A stretch of DNA of 64,000 bases from Casp-actino8 sp001510335 (GCA_027729635.1 JAQCEM010000003.1:26417-90416), one strand, 5' to 3'; positions 25,735 to 34,908 are shown, counted from the stretch's first letter. Notes: generated by a model not told the origin, from the sequence alone. A program made the numbers and translations.

Positions 25735-25917
25735 GTGGCGCGCATCGAATTGCATTTGAACAGGGAAAGCAATTCTCATGATTCGTCCATCGTGCGCGTG
25801 GCTGGTTCTTGCACCGTCAATGGTCAAGAACAATTCCAGTTCGTGGGATGGGCCGAGCTTTTTGCGCTTCTTGAAAAATCGGTGACTGCACCAGAAAGTA
25901 ATCAAGAGACTTCTTGA
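25735..25917 (+). CDS. Small hypothetical protein at head of importer operon
   Basis: A 60-residue protein: ARIELHLNRESNSHDSSIV, then a strand VAGSCTVNG, and a helix FVGWAELFALLEKSV. GGAAGGGGAG at 25719-25728 supports GTG 25735. An earlier in-frame GTG at 25675 would run through the operator palindrome and is unlikely. It precedes the substrate-binding protein gene by 55 nt. No family recognised; the beta-then-helix layout suggests a small soluble regulatory or dimerisation protein. Confidence 0.55.
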   Translation: MARIELHLNRESNSHDSSIVRVAGSCTVNGQEQFQFVGWAELFALLEKSVTAPESNQETS

Positions 25918-25972
25918 AAAATGTCAATCAACTGGTTCGAAGTCATTCGACCAATCACACAAGGGGAGATAT

Positions 25973-27289
25973 ATGAGTAGTAATAAGCACAATCGGGGAC
26001 ACCAGTTGAGGGGTATTGCTCTACTGAGCGTTGCCGTCCTATTGGGCGTCGCATGTGGTGGTGACGACGGCGCGAGTACAGACACTGAAGCTCCCGCTGA
26101 ATCAGCTGCACAATCTACTGATGCGCCAGCGACAACTGATGGCGGTGATACTTCAACCCCAGCAGAAAATGCGGGCAATCGTGACGGACAAACCATCAAG
26201 GTTGGAATCGTTAACAATGATGCGTTGCTCCCCGAAATTCGCACAGGCGCCGAAGTCGCTATTAGCGCGATTAACGCTGACGGCGGAATCAATGGTGCGA
26301 AGATTGAAATTGTCTCTTGTGACGCCGATGCATCGCCTGAGGGATCCATTAACTGTGCAAATAAATTGATTGAAGAAAACGTGGCAATTGCCTATACGGG
26401 TCTTGATGTGGCATCCGATGCCGCAAACCCAATTTACGATGAAGCGGGAATTCCCTACATCACTACAAACGGTTGGGGTCCCGTCCAAGAAAGCAATGCC
26501 AACTCGTTCATTTTGCATGCGGCGTCTGGAGCATTCTTTGTTGGACCATTGCAGACATTCAAGGATCTTGGATACACCAAAGTCGGAATGATTTTTGCTG
26601 ACAACCCAGCAGGTAAGGCCTACCAGTCAAAGATTGAAAGCTACGCCGAAATTTTGGGTCTTGATTTGACTCCGGTCTACGTCGATGCGACCACCCCCGA
26701 CTGGACGACGGCCGTGGCAACGTTGCAGGCCGATGGTGTCGAAGCAGTGTCCGGAATTTTGACTGAGGTTGACTGCATCGGACTCGTTAGTGCTGCAGGT
26801 TCGGTTGGATTTACGGGCGCGGTTTTCGCAGGATCATGCAACGTGTACTTGAATATTCTTCCAGACTTGGCAGTTGGTACATACAACCAAGCTGACTACT
26901 GGTCGCCGCTGTCGTACGACGATGCTCCTGCCGAGATTCAGGCTCGTCTTGACAAGTATTCAGCCGACATGACGGCAGCTGGACATGAAGACTTAATCAA
27001 TGGTTTTGCCCCAGCCTCTTATGGCGGCTGGATGGAGATTCGAGAAATTCTTCAGGCAATTCCGAATGACCAAGAGGTCAATGGAGAAACGGTGAAGTCA
27101 ACCATCGTGAGCCAAGTGTTCCCTGGTTACTTCGGTCCCGACTTGCACTGCGGAGAAGCTCTCTGGGCCGATTCGCCTTCAGCGTGCCATTCAACTTTGG
27201 CTGTATTCAAGATTGAAAAGGCTGCCGACGGAAAATTGGTCCGCGAAATCGTCAGTGATTTTAAGGACATGGCTGGGCTCGTTAACTGA
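25973..27289 (+). CDS. Branched-chain-amino-acid-type ABC substrate-binding lipoprotein
   Basis: A LivK-like periplasmic-binding protein (438 residues) tethered as a lipoprotein: the hydrophobic signal ends LLGVACGG with Cys28, followed by an Asp/Thr/Ala-rich linker to about residue 72. The type I receptor fold starts with IKVGIVNNDALLPEIRTGAEVAISAIN and continues with SCDADASPEGSINCANKLIEENV and ADNPAGKAYQSKIESYAE. Relatives bind amino acids, amides or aromatic acids; the ligand cannot be predicted. GGGGAG before the ATG is a good ribosome binding site. It is followed by a hairpin and the transporter genes. Confidence 0.9.
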   Translation: MSSNKHNRGHQLRGIALLSVAVLLGVACGGDDGASTDTEAPAESAAQSTDAPATTDGGDTSTPAENAGNRDGQTIKVGIVNNDALLPEIRTGAEVAISAINADGGINGAKIEIVSCDADASPEGSINCANKLIEENVAIAYTGLDVASDAANPIYDEAGIPYITTNGWGPVQESNANSFILHAASGAFFVGPLQTFKDLGYTKVGMIFADNPAGKAYQSKIESYAEILGLDLTPVYVDATTPDWTTAVATLQADGVEAVSGILTEVDCIGLVSAAGSVGFTGAVFAGSCNVYLNILPDLAVGTYNQADYWSPLSYDDAPAEIQARLDKYSADMTAAGHEDLINGFAPASYGGWMEIREILQAIPNDQEVNGETVKSTIVSQVFPGYFGPDLHCGEALWADSPSACHSTLAVFKIEKAADGKLVREIVSDFKDMAGLVN

Positions 27290-27330
27290 ACCCGAAAAGT
27301 CTGTTGTTTAGAAATAGAAAATAAGTTGTC

Positions 27331-27361
27331 GGGGTGTCTCGGGCAATGCTCGGGGCACCCC
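27331..27361 (+). terminator. Intercistronic hairpin after the binding-protein gene
   Basis: GGGGTG at 27331-27336 pairs with CACCCC at 27356-27361 around a GC-rich 19-nt loop that can itself fold in part, with only a loose T-rich stretch (GTTTTAAT) beyond. Hairpins here commonly protect or attenuate so that more binding protein than transporter is made. Confidence 0.5.
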
Positions 27362-27417
27362 ACGCGACTTAGACGTTTTAATCTACAGATAATTGATGAT
27401 CGACCCGGGTGATCCAG

Positions 27418-30198
27418 ATGACACAACTTCTCCTATTCGCACTCATTGGTCTCGGTGCCGGAGCTTTGTACGCCGCACTTGGAATTGGGGTTGTTGTTGG
27501 TTTTCGTGGAACGGGAATTATCAATTTTGCAGCTGGTGCTCTGGCTGTGTGGAGCGTGTACGTCTTTGATGAATTGAGAAAAACTGGCGATCTGGTTCTG
27601 CCAATTGTCGTGGTCCCTCACTCTCTTCACTTAATGAGCAACCCTCCATTTCTTTTTTGTTTGCTGATCGCCCTTTTGTCGTCTACTGCCCTTTCGCTTG
27701 GGGTGCACTTCTTGGTTTTTCGACCCCTTCGTAATGCGCCAGTACTGGCTCGAGTTGTCTCGTCCGTTGGAATTCTTATCGTTGTTCAGTCGCTGATTTT
27801 GATGCACTTTGGCAGTGACCCGCGAGTTATGACTCCGATTCTTCCGAACGAAACAGTCACATTTTCAAGCGTCACATTTCCTCGGGATCGACTTTGGCTT
27901 TCACTTATCGTTGCAGTCATTGGGTTATTGCTCTGGGGCTACCTTCGGTTCACCCGCATGGGACTAGCGACTCGTGGTGCAGCCGAAAGTGAATCAACGG
28001 TTTCATTGGCTGGTTACTCGCCGCAAGTTTTGGCTGGTTTCACGTGGTTGATTTCGGGAGTGGTGACGAGTTTCGTCGTGATACTTGCTGGACCACTGTC
28101 AAGTCTGAATCCTGGTACCTATATTTTTGCCATTGTTCCTGCTTTGGCGGCCAGTTTGATTGGTCGATTGCGGTCGGTTTCAGTGACGCTCGTTGCTGGG
28201 CTTGGCCTTGGTTCTTTTCAGTCGATGGTGCAATACCTCACCACAAAAAGTTGGTGGCCTGATTGGGCGAGGACCGGTTTCACCGATGCCGTTCCGTTCT
28301 TAGTTATTGTCTTAGCCCTTTTTTTACTTGGTCAATCTCTTCCTGATCGAGGATCTTTGAGGGTTGATCAATTACCTCCAGTGCGACAACCAACAATTCA
28401 AACGCGCTACATGTTTTTGTGTGGTCTCGTGGCGATCGGCTTGATGGCATTGCTGAGCGGGGGATATCGCTTTGGTTTAATGACGAGCTTGATCGTGTCA
28501 ATGATCATGTTGTCACTCGTGGTGCTGACGGGGCTCGTTGGGCAAATTTCACTTGCTCAGGCAGGTATTGCTGGAACGGCTGGGTTCGCGTTATCAAAGT
28601 TTTGTTCAGTCTCTGGACTGAATTTTCCGATTGGTTTATTCCTTTCTGTATTGGTTTCAATATTGGTTGGTGTCACGGTTGGAATACCGGCACTTCGTAT
28701 TCGTGGAACCCAATTGGCAGTAGTGACTCTCGCAAGTGGACTAGCACTTGAAAAATTCGTTTTTAGAAACAGCAACTTTGTTTCATCATCTGGAAGCATC
28801 ATTTCAAAGCCCTCACTTTTCGGATTAGACCTTGGGGTGCGAGAAGGTCGCAATATTGCCCGTTTGAGCTTTGGAATTTTGGTCGTTGTGTTTGCGACAC
28901 TGGCATGCATTATGGTTACCAACCTGATTCGTAGCGGTACTGGCCGACGCTTATTGGCAGTACGTTCAAATGAGCGAGCTGCCGCATCGGTAGGTATCAG
29001 TGTTGCTGCAAGCAAATTGTTGGCTTTTGCTATTGCCTCAGGTCTTGCTGGAATGGGAGGCTGCTTCATTGGTTACAGCCGTGGTCAATTGTCGGCTGAG
29101 AGTTTCACGGTATTTGTGAGCCTCAGTTTTATGGCCTTCGCTTATCTCGGTGGCATCACTTCGGTGGGCGGTGCATTAGTCGCAGGATTATCGGCCCCGT
29201 TGGGACTGACGTTTGTAATTTTGGATCGCAATATTGAACTCGGACAGAGTTACACCCTGATCGCGGGAGTTGCCCTAATTCTTACCGCAATCTTCAATCC
29301 TCAGGGAATAGCGGGACGTACAGCCGAGAGATTCGCAGCACTTCGCCACCGAGGTAAAACTCAAGATAAATCCAACGAATCAGCGTCGCCCGATGTTGTG
29401 AGAATCGCATCCCAGCCAATCAAACGCGATCTCAGCAATGCTGAGTCAGTTCTTCAGATCTCTGGCTTTACGGTCAAATACGGTGGACTAACTGCGGTTG
29501 GAAATGTCGATCTCGACGTACGGAAAGGCGAGATCGTCGGTTTAATCGGTCCGAATGGTGCTGGAAAGACAACATTCATTGATGCGGTGACCGGATTTAC
29601 GCATTTCGAAGGGGTGATTCAATTTGATGGCCGAGAGATTCGTGGGGTGGCGCCTCACGAAATTGCTCGGCTTGGCTTAAGGCGTACCTGGCAATCAGTC
29701 GAACTGTTCACAGATATCTCCATCAGCGACAATGTTCTTGTCGCTCTTGAAGACTCAACAATCTCTAGCGTCGTTCAAGACTTAATTATGCCCACTAAGG
29801 AAAAACGAAAAATTCAAGTTGATGCCGCACTGCAAGCAGTCGGACTAAATGTAGGTAGTAGAACTGATACAACTGAACTTTCACTTGGACAACAGAAATT
29901 ACTCGGAGTTGCTCGAGCCTTGGTCGCCCAACCAAAGTTGCTGATGCTTGATGAGCCAGCCGCTGGGTTAAGTTCGTCAGAGACACAGTCGCTTGGTGCG
30001 CGAATTGTTGACATTGCTCAATCAGGTACCGCGGTTTTGCTTGTTGATCACGACATGGATTTAGTTCTTGAGGTTTGTGATCGAATCTTTGTACTTGACT
30101 TCGGAAGACTGATTGCTTCTGGAAGTCCAGAACAGATTCAGAAAGATCCAGGAGTTATTGAGGCTTACTTGGGAGCGACAAGCGAGGTGGAGTCGTGA
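27418..30198 (+). CDS. Fused LivH-LivM-LivG branched-chain-type ABC transporter
   Basis: One 926-residue protein carries a whole importer core except one ATPase. Residues about 1-310 are a LivH-type permease (ALGIGVVVGFRGTGIINFAAGALA). Residues about 325-640 are a LivM-type permease (LTGLVGQISLAQAGIAGTAGFAL and RLLAVRSNERAAASVGISV). Residues about 680-926 are a LivG-type ATPase with Walker A GLIGPNGAGKTTFIDAVTGF, signature LSLGQQK (Gly replaced by Leu against LSGGQ) and Walker B KLLMLDEPAAGL. I prefer ATG 27418, preceded by GGGTGA, over GTG 27409. LivM-LivG fusions are known in Actinobacteria; adding LivH fixes a 1:1:1 ratio. It overlaps livF by 4 nt. Confidence 0.9.
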   Translation: MTQLLLFALIGLGAGALYAALGIGVVVGFRGTGIINFAAGALAVWSVYVFDELRKTGDLVLPIVVVPHSLHLMSNPPFLFCLLIALLSSTALSLGVHFLVFRPLRNAPVLARVVSSVGILIVVQSLILMHFGSDPRVMTPILPNETVTFSSVTFPRDRLWLSLIVAVIGLLLWGYLRFTRMGLATRGAAESESTVSLAGYSPQVLAGFTWLISGVVTSFVVILAGPLSSLNPGTYIFAIVPALAASLIGRLRSVSVTLVAGLGLGSFQSMVQYLTTKSWWPDWARTGFTDAVPFLVIVLALFLLGQSLPDRGSLRVDQLPPVRQPTIQTRYMFLCGLVAIGLMALLSGGYRFGLMTSLIVSMIMLSLVVLTGLVGQISLAQAGIAGTAGFALSKFCSVSGLNFPIGLFLSVLVSILVGVTVGIPALRIRGTQLAVVTLASGLALEKFVFRNSNFVSSSGSIISKPSLFGLDLGVREGRNIARLSFGILVVVFATLACIMVTNLIRSGTGRRLLAVRSNERAAASVGISVAASKLLAFAIASGLAGMGGCFIGYSRGQLSAESFTVFVSLSFMAFAYLGGITSVGGALVAGLSAPLGLTFVILDRNIELGQSYTLIAGVALILTAIFNPQGIAGRTAERFAALRHRGKTQDKSNESASPDVVRIASQPIKRDLSNAESVLQISGFTVKYGGLTAVGNVDLDVRKGEIVGLIGPNGAGKTTFIDAVTGFTHFEGVIQFDGREIRGVAPHEIARLGLRRTWQSVELFTDISISDNVLVALEDSTISSVVQDLIMPTKEKRKIQVDAALQAVGLNVGSRTDTTELSLGQQKLLGVARALVAQPKLLMLDEPAAGLSSSETQSLGARIVDIAQSGTAVLLVDHDMDLVLEVCDRIFVLDFGRLIASGSPEQIQKDPGVIEAYLGATSEVES

Positions 30199-30911
30199 CC
30201 CTTCTTCAAGTCAACTCTTTGACGACAGGTCATAACGGCGTCGCTGTTGTTCACGACGTCAATCTCATGGTTGAGAGTGGTGAAGTTGTCGCGTTGTTGG
30301 GTGCCAACGGAGCTGGTAAGACCACTTTGTTGCATACAATCGCTGGTCTGTTGCCAGCAATCAACGGGACGGTGTTTCTCAATGATCGACTGGTGACCGG
30401 ATTGTCAACTCATCAGATTGTGCGACAAGGATTATCACTGCTGCCCGAAAATCGAGGCATTTTTTATCAGCTCACCGTCGCAGAAAATTTGCGTCTGTAC
30501 AAACGTCAAGGTGGCGCAGTCAAGGTTGAAGAGGTATTTGAGTATTTTCCAGCCTTAAAACCTTTGGTTGAACGCAAAGCCGGATTGCTGTCGGGTGGAG
30601 AGCAACAAATGTTGTCGTTGGGTTGTCGCTTTATTGCTGATCCGAAACTCATGTTGATCGACGAAATGAGTATGGGATTAGCCCCCATCATTTTCCAACG
30701 CATGTTGCCAGTACTCACACAATTTGCTGCTGATCGTGGGGTCGGGGTGTTACTCGTTGAGCAACATGTCCATTTGGCTCTCAAGTCGTCTAGTCGCGCT
30801 TATGTGCTCAATCGAGGGGAACTCACTTTTTCGGGAACGGCAAATGCTCTGCAAAACCAGCGGCAGTTCTTGGAGTCAAACTACATGGGATCTACAAAAC
30901 AGAGGGAATGA
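30195..30911 (+). CDS. LivF-type ABC transporter ATPase
   Basis: A 238-residue stand-alone ATPase, the partner of the fused transporter's ATPase domain. Walker A is GANGAGKTTLLHTIAGLL, the signature LLSGGEQQML and Walker B KLMLIDEMSMGL; the LLPENRGIF segment is typical of LivF. GTG 30195 overlaps the previous stop by 4 nt. With the binding protein and fusion it makes a complete importer. The following hydrolase gene starts 1 nt after its stop, so they are one operon. Confidence 0.92.
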   Translation: MTLLQVNSLTTGHNGVAVVHDVNLMVESGEVVALLGANGAGKTTLLHTIAGLLPAINGTVFLNDRLVTGLSTHQIVRQGLSLLPENRGIFYQLTVAENLRLYKRQGGAVKVEEVFEYFPALKPLVERKAGLLSGGEQQMLSLGCRFIADPKLMLIDEMSMGLAPIIFQRMLPVLTQFAADRGVGVLLVEQHVHLALKSSSRAYVLNRGELTFSGTANALQNQRQFLESNYMGSTKQRE

Positions 30912-30912
30912 C

Positions 30913-32091
30913 ATGACATCAACAAATAGTTCACTAGTTCGAGGAATGTGCGATCCTAAATTCGCCAATGTTCAGGCCGCACTTGAGGCAAACATCGCTT
31001 CTGGACGAGATGTCGGTGCCTCAATTGCTGTGACGATTAACGGCGAGATGGTCGTTGACATGTGGGGAGGTTGGGTTGACGAAACGCGTAGTGCTGAATG
31101 GCAGGCCGACACCATCGTCAACGTTTGGTCGACAACCAAAACGATGGCGGCGTTGAGCATGCTTCTTTTAGTCGAGCGCGGTTCGGTCGATGTTGATCAA
31201 CCAGTCGCCAAGTATTGGCCCGAGTTTGCTCAAAATGGTAAGGAGAATGTTTTGGTGCGGCATATTATGTCGCATACTTCGGGAGTTTCAGGTTGGGATC
31301 AGCCCGTTGTCATTGAAGACATCCTTGATTGGGATGATGCTGTCGATCGTTTGGCTGGTCAGGCTCCTTGGTGGGAACCCGGCACTGCTTCGGGCTATCA
31401 CATGCTGAACTACGGCCACCTCGTCGGTGAAGTCGTTCGTCGCGTGAGCGGAAAGTCATTGGGTACCTTTTTCAAAGAAGAAATTGCGCAGCCTTTGGGC
31501 GCGGATTTTCATATTGGTTTAGCCGAATCTGAATTCGGTCGGGTGTCTCCGGTGATTCCGCCACCGCCGATTCCGGTGGATCTTGCGGGACTCGATATGA
31601 ATAGTCCGATGATCAAAACGTTCACCGGACCTCCTCCGATGGATGCAACGTATTCGGCGACAACTGGTTGGCGTAAAGCAGAAATTCCTGGCGCTAATGG
31701 TCACGGCAATGCCCGATCAGTCGCGCGCATCCAATCGATCGTTGCGAATGGTGGTTCAGTTGATGGAAAGAAGTTCCTCTCTCCAGAGACAATTGAATTG
31801 ATATTCCGACGTCAATCAGACAATCCCGATCTCGTTCTTGGTTTGCCCTTGCGGTTCGGAATTGGCTACGCCTTGCCGCAACCAGCTTCGATCCCGTATA
31901 TCCCGGAAGGAAAGGTGTGTTTCTGGGGTGGTTGGGGAGGCTCGTTGATTGTGATCGACACCGAACGCAAGATGAGCATTGCTTACATGATGAATCGAAT
32001 GGATGTTGGTGAAACCGGAGTGATCGGTGACGCCCGTGGCGAGCAGTACATGCGCGCTGTGTTCGGGGCTTTAGGAGTGTCATTACCATAG
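30913..32091 (+). CDS. Serine beta-lactamase-fold hydrolase (EstB-like esterase)
   Basis: A 392-residue class C beta-lactamase-family protein without a signal peptide. The catalytic SxxK is Ser73-Thr-Thr-Lys76 in VNVWSTTKTMAALSMLLLVERG; the Tyr is in GYHMLNYGHLVGEVVRR (Tyr167). Cytoplasmic members such as EstB hydrolyse small esters or amides rather than beta-lactams. The ATG 30913 comes 1 nt after livF, so it is the last gene of the importer operon. That suggests hydrolysis of the imported compound; the substrate is unknown. An upstream start within livF would read out-of-frame coding sequence and is rejected. Confidence 0.85.
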   Translation: MTSTNSSLVRGMCDPKFANVQAALEANIASGRDVGASIAVTINGEMVVDMWGGWVDETRSAEWQADTIVNVWSTTKTMAALSMLLLVERGSVDVDQPVAKYWPEFAQNGKENVLVRHIMSHTSGVSGWDQPVVIEDILDWDDAVDRLAGQAPWWEPGTASGYHMLNYGHLVGEVVRRVSGKSLGTFFKEEIAQPLGADFHIGLAESEFGRVSPVIPPPPIPVDLAGLDMNSPMIKTFTGPPPMDATYSATTGWRKAEIPGANGHGNARSVARIQSIVANGGSVDGKKFLSPETIELIFRRQSDNPDLVLGLPLRFGIGYALPQPASIPYIPEGKVCFWGGWGGSLIVIDTERKMSIAYMMNRMDVGETGVIGDARGEQYMRAVFGALGVSLP

Positions 32092-32149
32092 GATTCGCGT
32101 ACGACTTCAGCGCCTCTTTCGACCGCTCCATACTCATCTAATCCCGTGC

Positions 32150-32196
32150 TTCTGGTGAGGATAATTACTCAAAATAGGTAAAAACTCTCACCAGAA
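32150..32196. repeat. 10-bp inverted repeat before the metallo-hydrolase gene
   Basis: TTCTGGTGAG at 32150-32159 and its complement CTCACCAGAA at 32187-32196 with a 27-nt AT-rich spacer, ending 17 bp before the next start codon. The TTCTGGTG half is shared with the inverted repeat at 22720-22766, suggesting a common binding protein. Confidence 0.6.
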
Positions 32197-32213
32197 ACAC
32201 ATAGTTTTGAAGT

Positions 32214-33482
32214 ATGACATCAATGCTTGAACGTTCGGCCCGCATCGTTGACGGAACCGACGCAGCACCAATCGGACTGAAAGTCACCGTCGACGCAACT
32301 CCGGTTGAAGAGGTCGCACCAGGCATCGGCGTGATCGAATCATTTAGCAACGTCGTCGTCTTCAACACCGACGATGGACTCACATTGTTCGACGTTTCGC
32401 ACGGCATGGCAGCCAAGAGTGTCGTCGCCAGCCTTCGCTCATGGTCAAACGATCGAGTCAATACTGCGGTCTACACCCATGGCCACACCGACCATGTTGG
32501 TGGCGCTGGTGCCTTCAACGCCGACGCAACAAAGCGCGCCGATCAACCCATTCAGTACGTCGCACACGAGGCTGTCGTTGACCGATTCGATCGTTACAAA
32601 TTGACGAACGGCTACAACGGCTACATCAACATGCGTCAGTTCCGTTTACCCGGACCCATGTTCCCGAGCGACTTCGTGTATCCCGACACCACATTCCGAT
32701 CCGAGACAACACTCAATGTTGGCGGCCGATCATTTGAACTTCATCACGCCCGCGGCGAAACCGACGACCACACGTGGGCCTGGGTTCCTGATTCAAAAGC
32801 CGTATGCGTTGGCGACTTATTCATTTGGCAGTTCCCCAATGCGGGCAATCCGCAAAAGGTGCAACGCTTCGCCTGGGAATGGGCCTTTGCGTTACGCGCC
32901 ATGGCCGCCAAGCAACCCGAATTGATGTTGCCAGCACACGGCATGGCAATCGGCGGAAAAGAACGAGTTGGAATGGTGCTCACCGATACTGCCGCAGCAC
33001 TTGAATCACTACACGAACAGACTTTGGCATTAATGAATAGTGGTGCACGCCTTGACGATGTGATTCACCAAGTGCGTTTGCCAAAAGAACTTGCTGATAA
33101 GCCATTCTTGAAACCCACGTACGACGAACCCGAATTTGTGGTGCGTAACTTGTGGCGTTTGTATGGCGGTTGGTACGACGGAAACCCCGCCAACCTCAAG
33201 CCGGCAACCGAAGTTGCACTATCAACTGAAATGGCAGCACTCGCCGGTGGGGCAGAGGCTCTTGCATCTCGCGCAGAAGAGTTGGCCAATGCCGGTGATT
33301 TCCGTTTGGCGTGTCATCTCATCGAAATGGCAGCAACTGCAGCTGCAGATTCAAAACGCATTCACGAAATTCGCGCTGCTATTTATACCGAACGCCGCAA
33401 GATCGAAACTTCGTTCATGGCAACAGGTATTTATCGTTCGGCGGCTCTTGATTCAAAAGCCCGTATCGAAGAACTCTCGTAG
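32214..33482 (+). CDS. SdsA-like metallo-beta-lactamase-fold hydrolase
   Basis: A 422-residue zinc hydrolase. The metal motif THGHTDHVGG has His89, His91, Asp93 and His94, with later His in the LHHARGETDDHTWAW segment and PAHG. A C-terminal dimerisation region, RNLWRLYGGWYDGNPANLKPA and following helices, is the mark of alkyl sulfatases such as SdsA1. No signal peptide is seen, so it acts in the cytoplasm. Family members cleave alkyl sulfates or other esters. It follows the importer-esterase operon by 122 nt and an inverted repeat, and may belong to the same regulon. Confidence 0.85.
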   Translation: MTSMLERSARIVDGTDAAPIGLKVTVDATPVEEVAPGIGVIESFSNVVVFNTDDGLTLFDVSHGMAAKSVVASLRSWSNDRVNTAVYTHGHTDHVGGAGAFNADATKRADQPIQYVAHEAVVDRFDRYKLTNGYNGYINMRQFRLPGPMFPSDFVYPDTTFRSETTLNVGGRSFELHHARGETDDHTWAWVPDSKAVCVGDLFIWQFPNAGNPQKVQRFAWEWAFALRAMAAKQPELMLPAHGMAIGGKERVGMVLTDTAAALESLHEQTLALMNSGARLDDVIHQVRLPKELADKPFLKPTYDEPEFVVRNLWRLYGGWYDGNPANLKPATEVALSTEMAALAGGAEALASRAEELANAGDFRLACHLIEMAATAAADSKRIHEIRAAIYTERRKIETSFMATGIYRSAALDSKARIEELS

Positions 33483-33499
33483 CGGTATTTCTTCGAGCA

Positions 33500-34105
33500 T
33501 TATTTCTTGTACGGCTCGACAAGCCGTTCAATGTGCTTGGCCAGTACATCCATTTCGAGATTGACTTTTGATCCACTCGGACGAAAACCCAGCGTTGTCA
33601 CTTGAGCAGTATGCGGAATCACGGCAACACGAAACGTGTCGTCGGTGATGTCGAATGCTGTCAGCGAAATTCCGTCGACTGTGACCGAACCTTTTTCCAC
33701 GAGATAGCGCATCATCGTGTGGGGGACCCGCACCACCAAGTCGGGGGCCGGTGACACCACTTCGCCGACACCATCGACATGTCCAAGAACCATGTGCCCA
33801 CCCAGGCGATCGCCCAAAGCCATTGGTCGTTCAAGATTGACCCGGTCGCCGACGTTCATCGCGCCAACAGTGGTGCGGTCGAGGGTCTCTCGGCTGACAT
33901 CGGTGTCCCACCATGAACTGCCGGCGTCGGTCCCTTGGTCGACCAAAGTGAGGCAGCACCCATTCACGGCAATCGACGCCCCAAGGCCCGAACCTTCGAG
34001 AACTGTCGAGGCGGCGATTCGCAGGCGCACCCCGGCACCCCATTCGGTGGTGACCGGTCGGCTGTCAATGACGGTTCCGAGCTCTTCAACAATTCCGGTG
34101 AACAT
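33500..34105 (-). CDS. ribE: Riboflavin synthase, alpha chain
   Basis: Riboflavin synthase dismutates two 6,7-dimethyl-8-ribityllumazine molecules to riboflavin. The start MFTGIVEELGTV, the GLGASIAVNGCCLTLVD loop, DVSRETLDRTTVG and the second-barrel ALGDRLGGHMVLGHVDGVGEV show the two-barrel structure. It has 201 residues, normal. No Shine-Dalgarno is visible; TACTAT lies 8 nt before the ATG, consistent with a leaderless mRNA. The gene is isolated from other rib genes and converges with the metallo-hydrolase gene. Confidence 0.94.
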   Translation of the reverse strand: MFTGIVEELGTVIDSRPVTTEWGAGVRLRIAASTVLEGSGLGASIAVNGCCLTLVDQGTDAGSSWWDTDVSRETLDRTTVGAMNVGDRVNLERPMALGDRLGGHMVLGHVDGVGEVVSPAPDLVVRVPHTMMRYLVEKGSVTVDGISLTAFDITDDTFRVAVIPHTAQVTTLGFRPSGSKVNLEMDVLAKHIERLVEPYKK

Positions 34106-34263
34106 GATGTTGAATAGTACTTGAGGCTGCGAAAAAGTGAGACTTCAGCTCTTGACTCATTCCCCTATCCAAAGCCTCGCAGGGTTGGTAATTTGTCTCT
34201 ACTGACCGTTCAGTTACCTGTTGATGACGATCGGTTTCTTTGTTCTCTTTGAAAGCAGATTTT

Positions 34264-34887
34264 GTGGAACACCTGATTGACGAATTGGCCAAGTTGCAAG
34301 AGCTCAAAGAAAAGGGCACAGTCACCGCCGCCGAGTTCGATCTGATGAAACAAGACATCTTGAACCGGATGGCCGCCCACGAAGCCAGCGGATCAATTCC
34401 GCCGCCACCTCCGCCAACTTCCTTCACAGCGCCTTCGGCGACCTTCCCACCAACGCTGGCACCAGCTTCGTCAAAGAACGGTCTCGTCGCACTCGTTGTT
34501 GCCTTGGTGCTGGTCGGTGCGGGTATCGGAGCCTGGCAGATCTTTGGCAATTCCGACTCCAAGCCCAAAATGGTCAATGTGAGCTACACCGTCGAGGTCG
34601 TGACCACCGACTACTGCGCCGATTTCTCTGACACGGGCTATTCCGACATTCCTTTTGCCGAGGCCGAAATCATTGATGGCGGCGGCAACTTACTGGGCTT
34701 TGGTTCCCTCGACGGGGGAGTTGACCTCGACGAATCCTGCGTTTTCTCGGCTGAATTCACCATTGAAGAGTCATCCGATGGTAAATATCGGGCCACGGCC
34801 GGCAACACCAACCGGGGTTACATCAACTACACCAAGGCCGACATTGTTGACGGCACCTTGTTTATTGACGCCATCATCGGCGAATAA
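34264..34887 (+). CDS. SHOCT-domain membrane-anchored protein
   Basis: A 207-residue protein. An N-terminal SHOCT (short C-terminal-type) oligomerisation motif, LIDELAKLQELKEKGTVTAAEFDLMKQDIL, is followed by a Pro-rich linker, a single membrane helix (LVALVVALVLVGAGIGAW, near residue 85) and an exported domain of about 105 residues with two Cys likely to pair. Unusually SHOCT comes first. The start is uncertain: GTG 34264 gives MEHLIDEL, TTG 34240 adds eight residues. Function unknown. Confidence 0.7.
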   Translation: MEHLIDELAKLQELKEKGTVTAAEFDLMKQDILNRMAAHEASGSIPPPPPPTSFTAPSATFPPTLAPASSKNGLVALVVALVLVGAGIGAWQIFGNSDSKPKMVNVSYTVEVVTTDYCADFSDTGYSDIPFAEAEIIDGGGNLLGFGSLDGGVDLDESCVFSAEFTIEESSDGKYRATAGNTNRGYINYTKADIVDGTLFIDAIIGE

Positions 34888-34908
34888 TCGCTTCGGGTGG
34901 AAGCCCGA

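Noticed and set aside
25886..25896. CTGCACCAGAA copy inside the small gene at 25735 as an operator
   Set aside because: It matches only one arm of the 22720 repeat and has no inverted partner nearby, so it is noted only as a recurrence.
30724..30912. Extension of the beta-lactamase-fold protein into livF
   Set aside because: It would read livF out of frame; the ATG at 30913 gives the normal family start.
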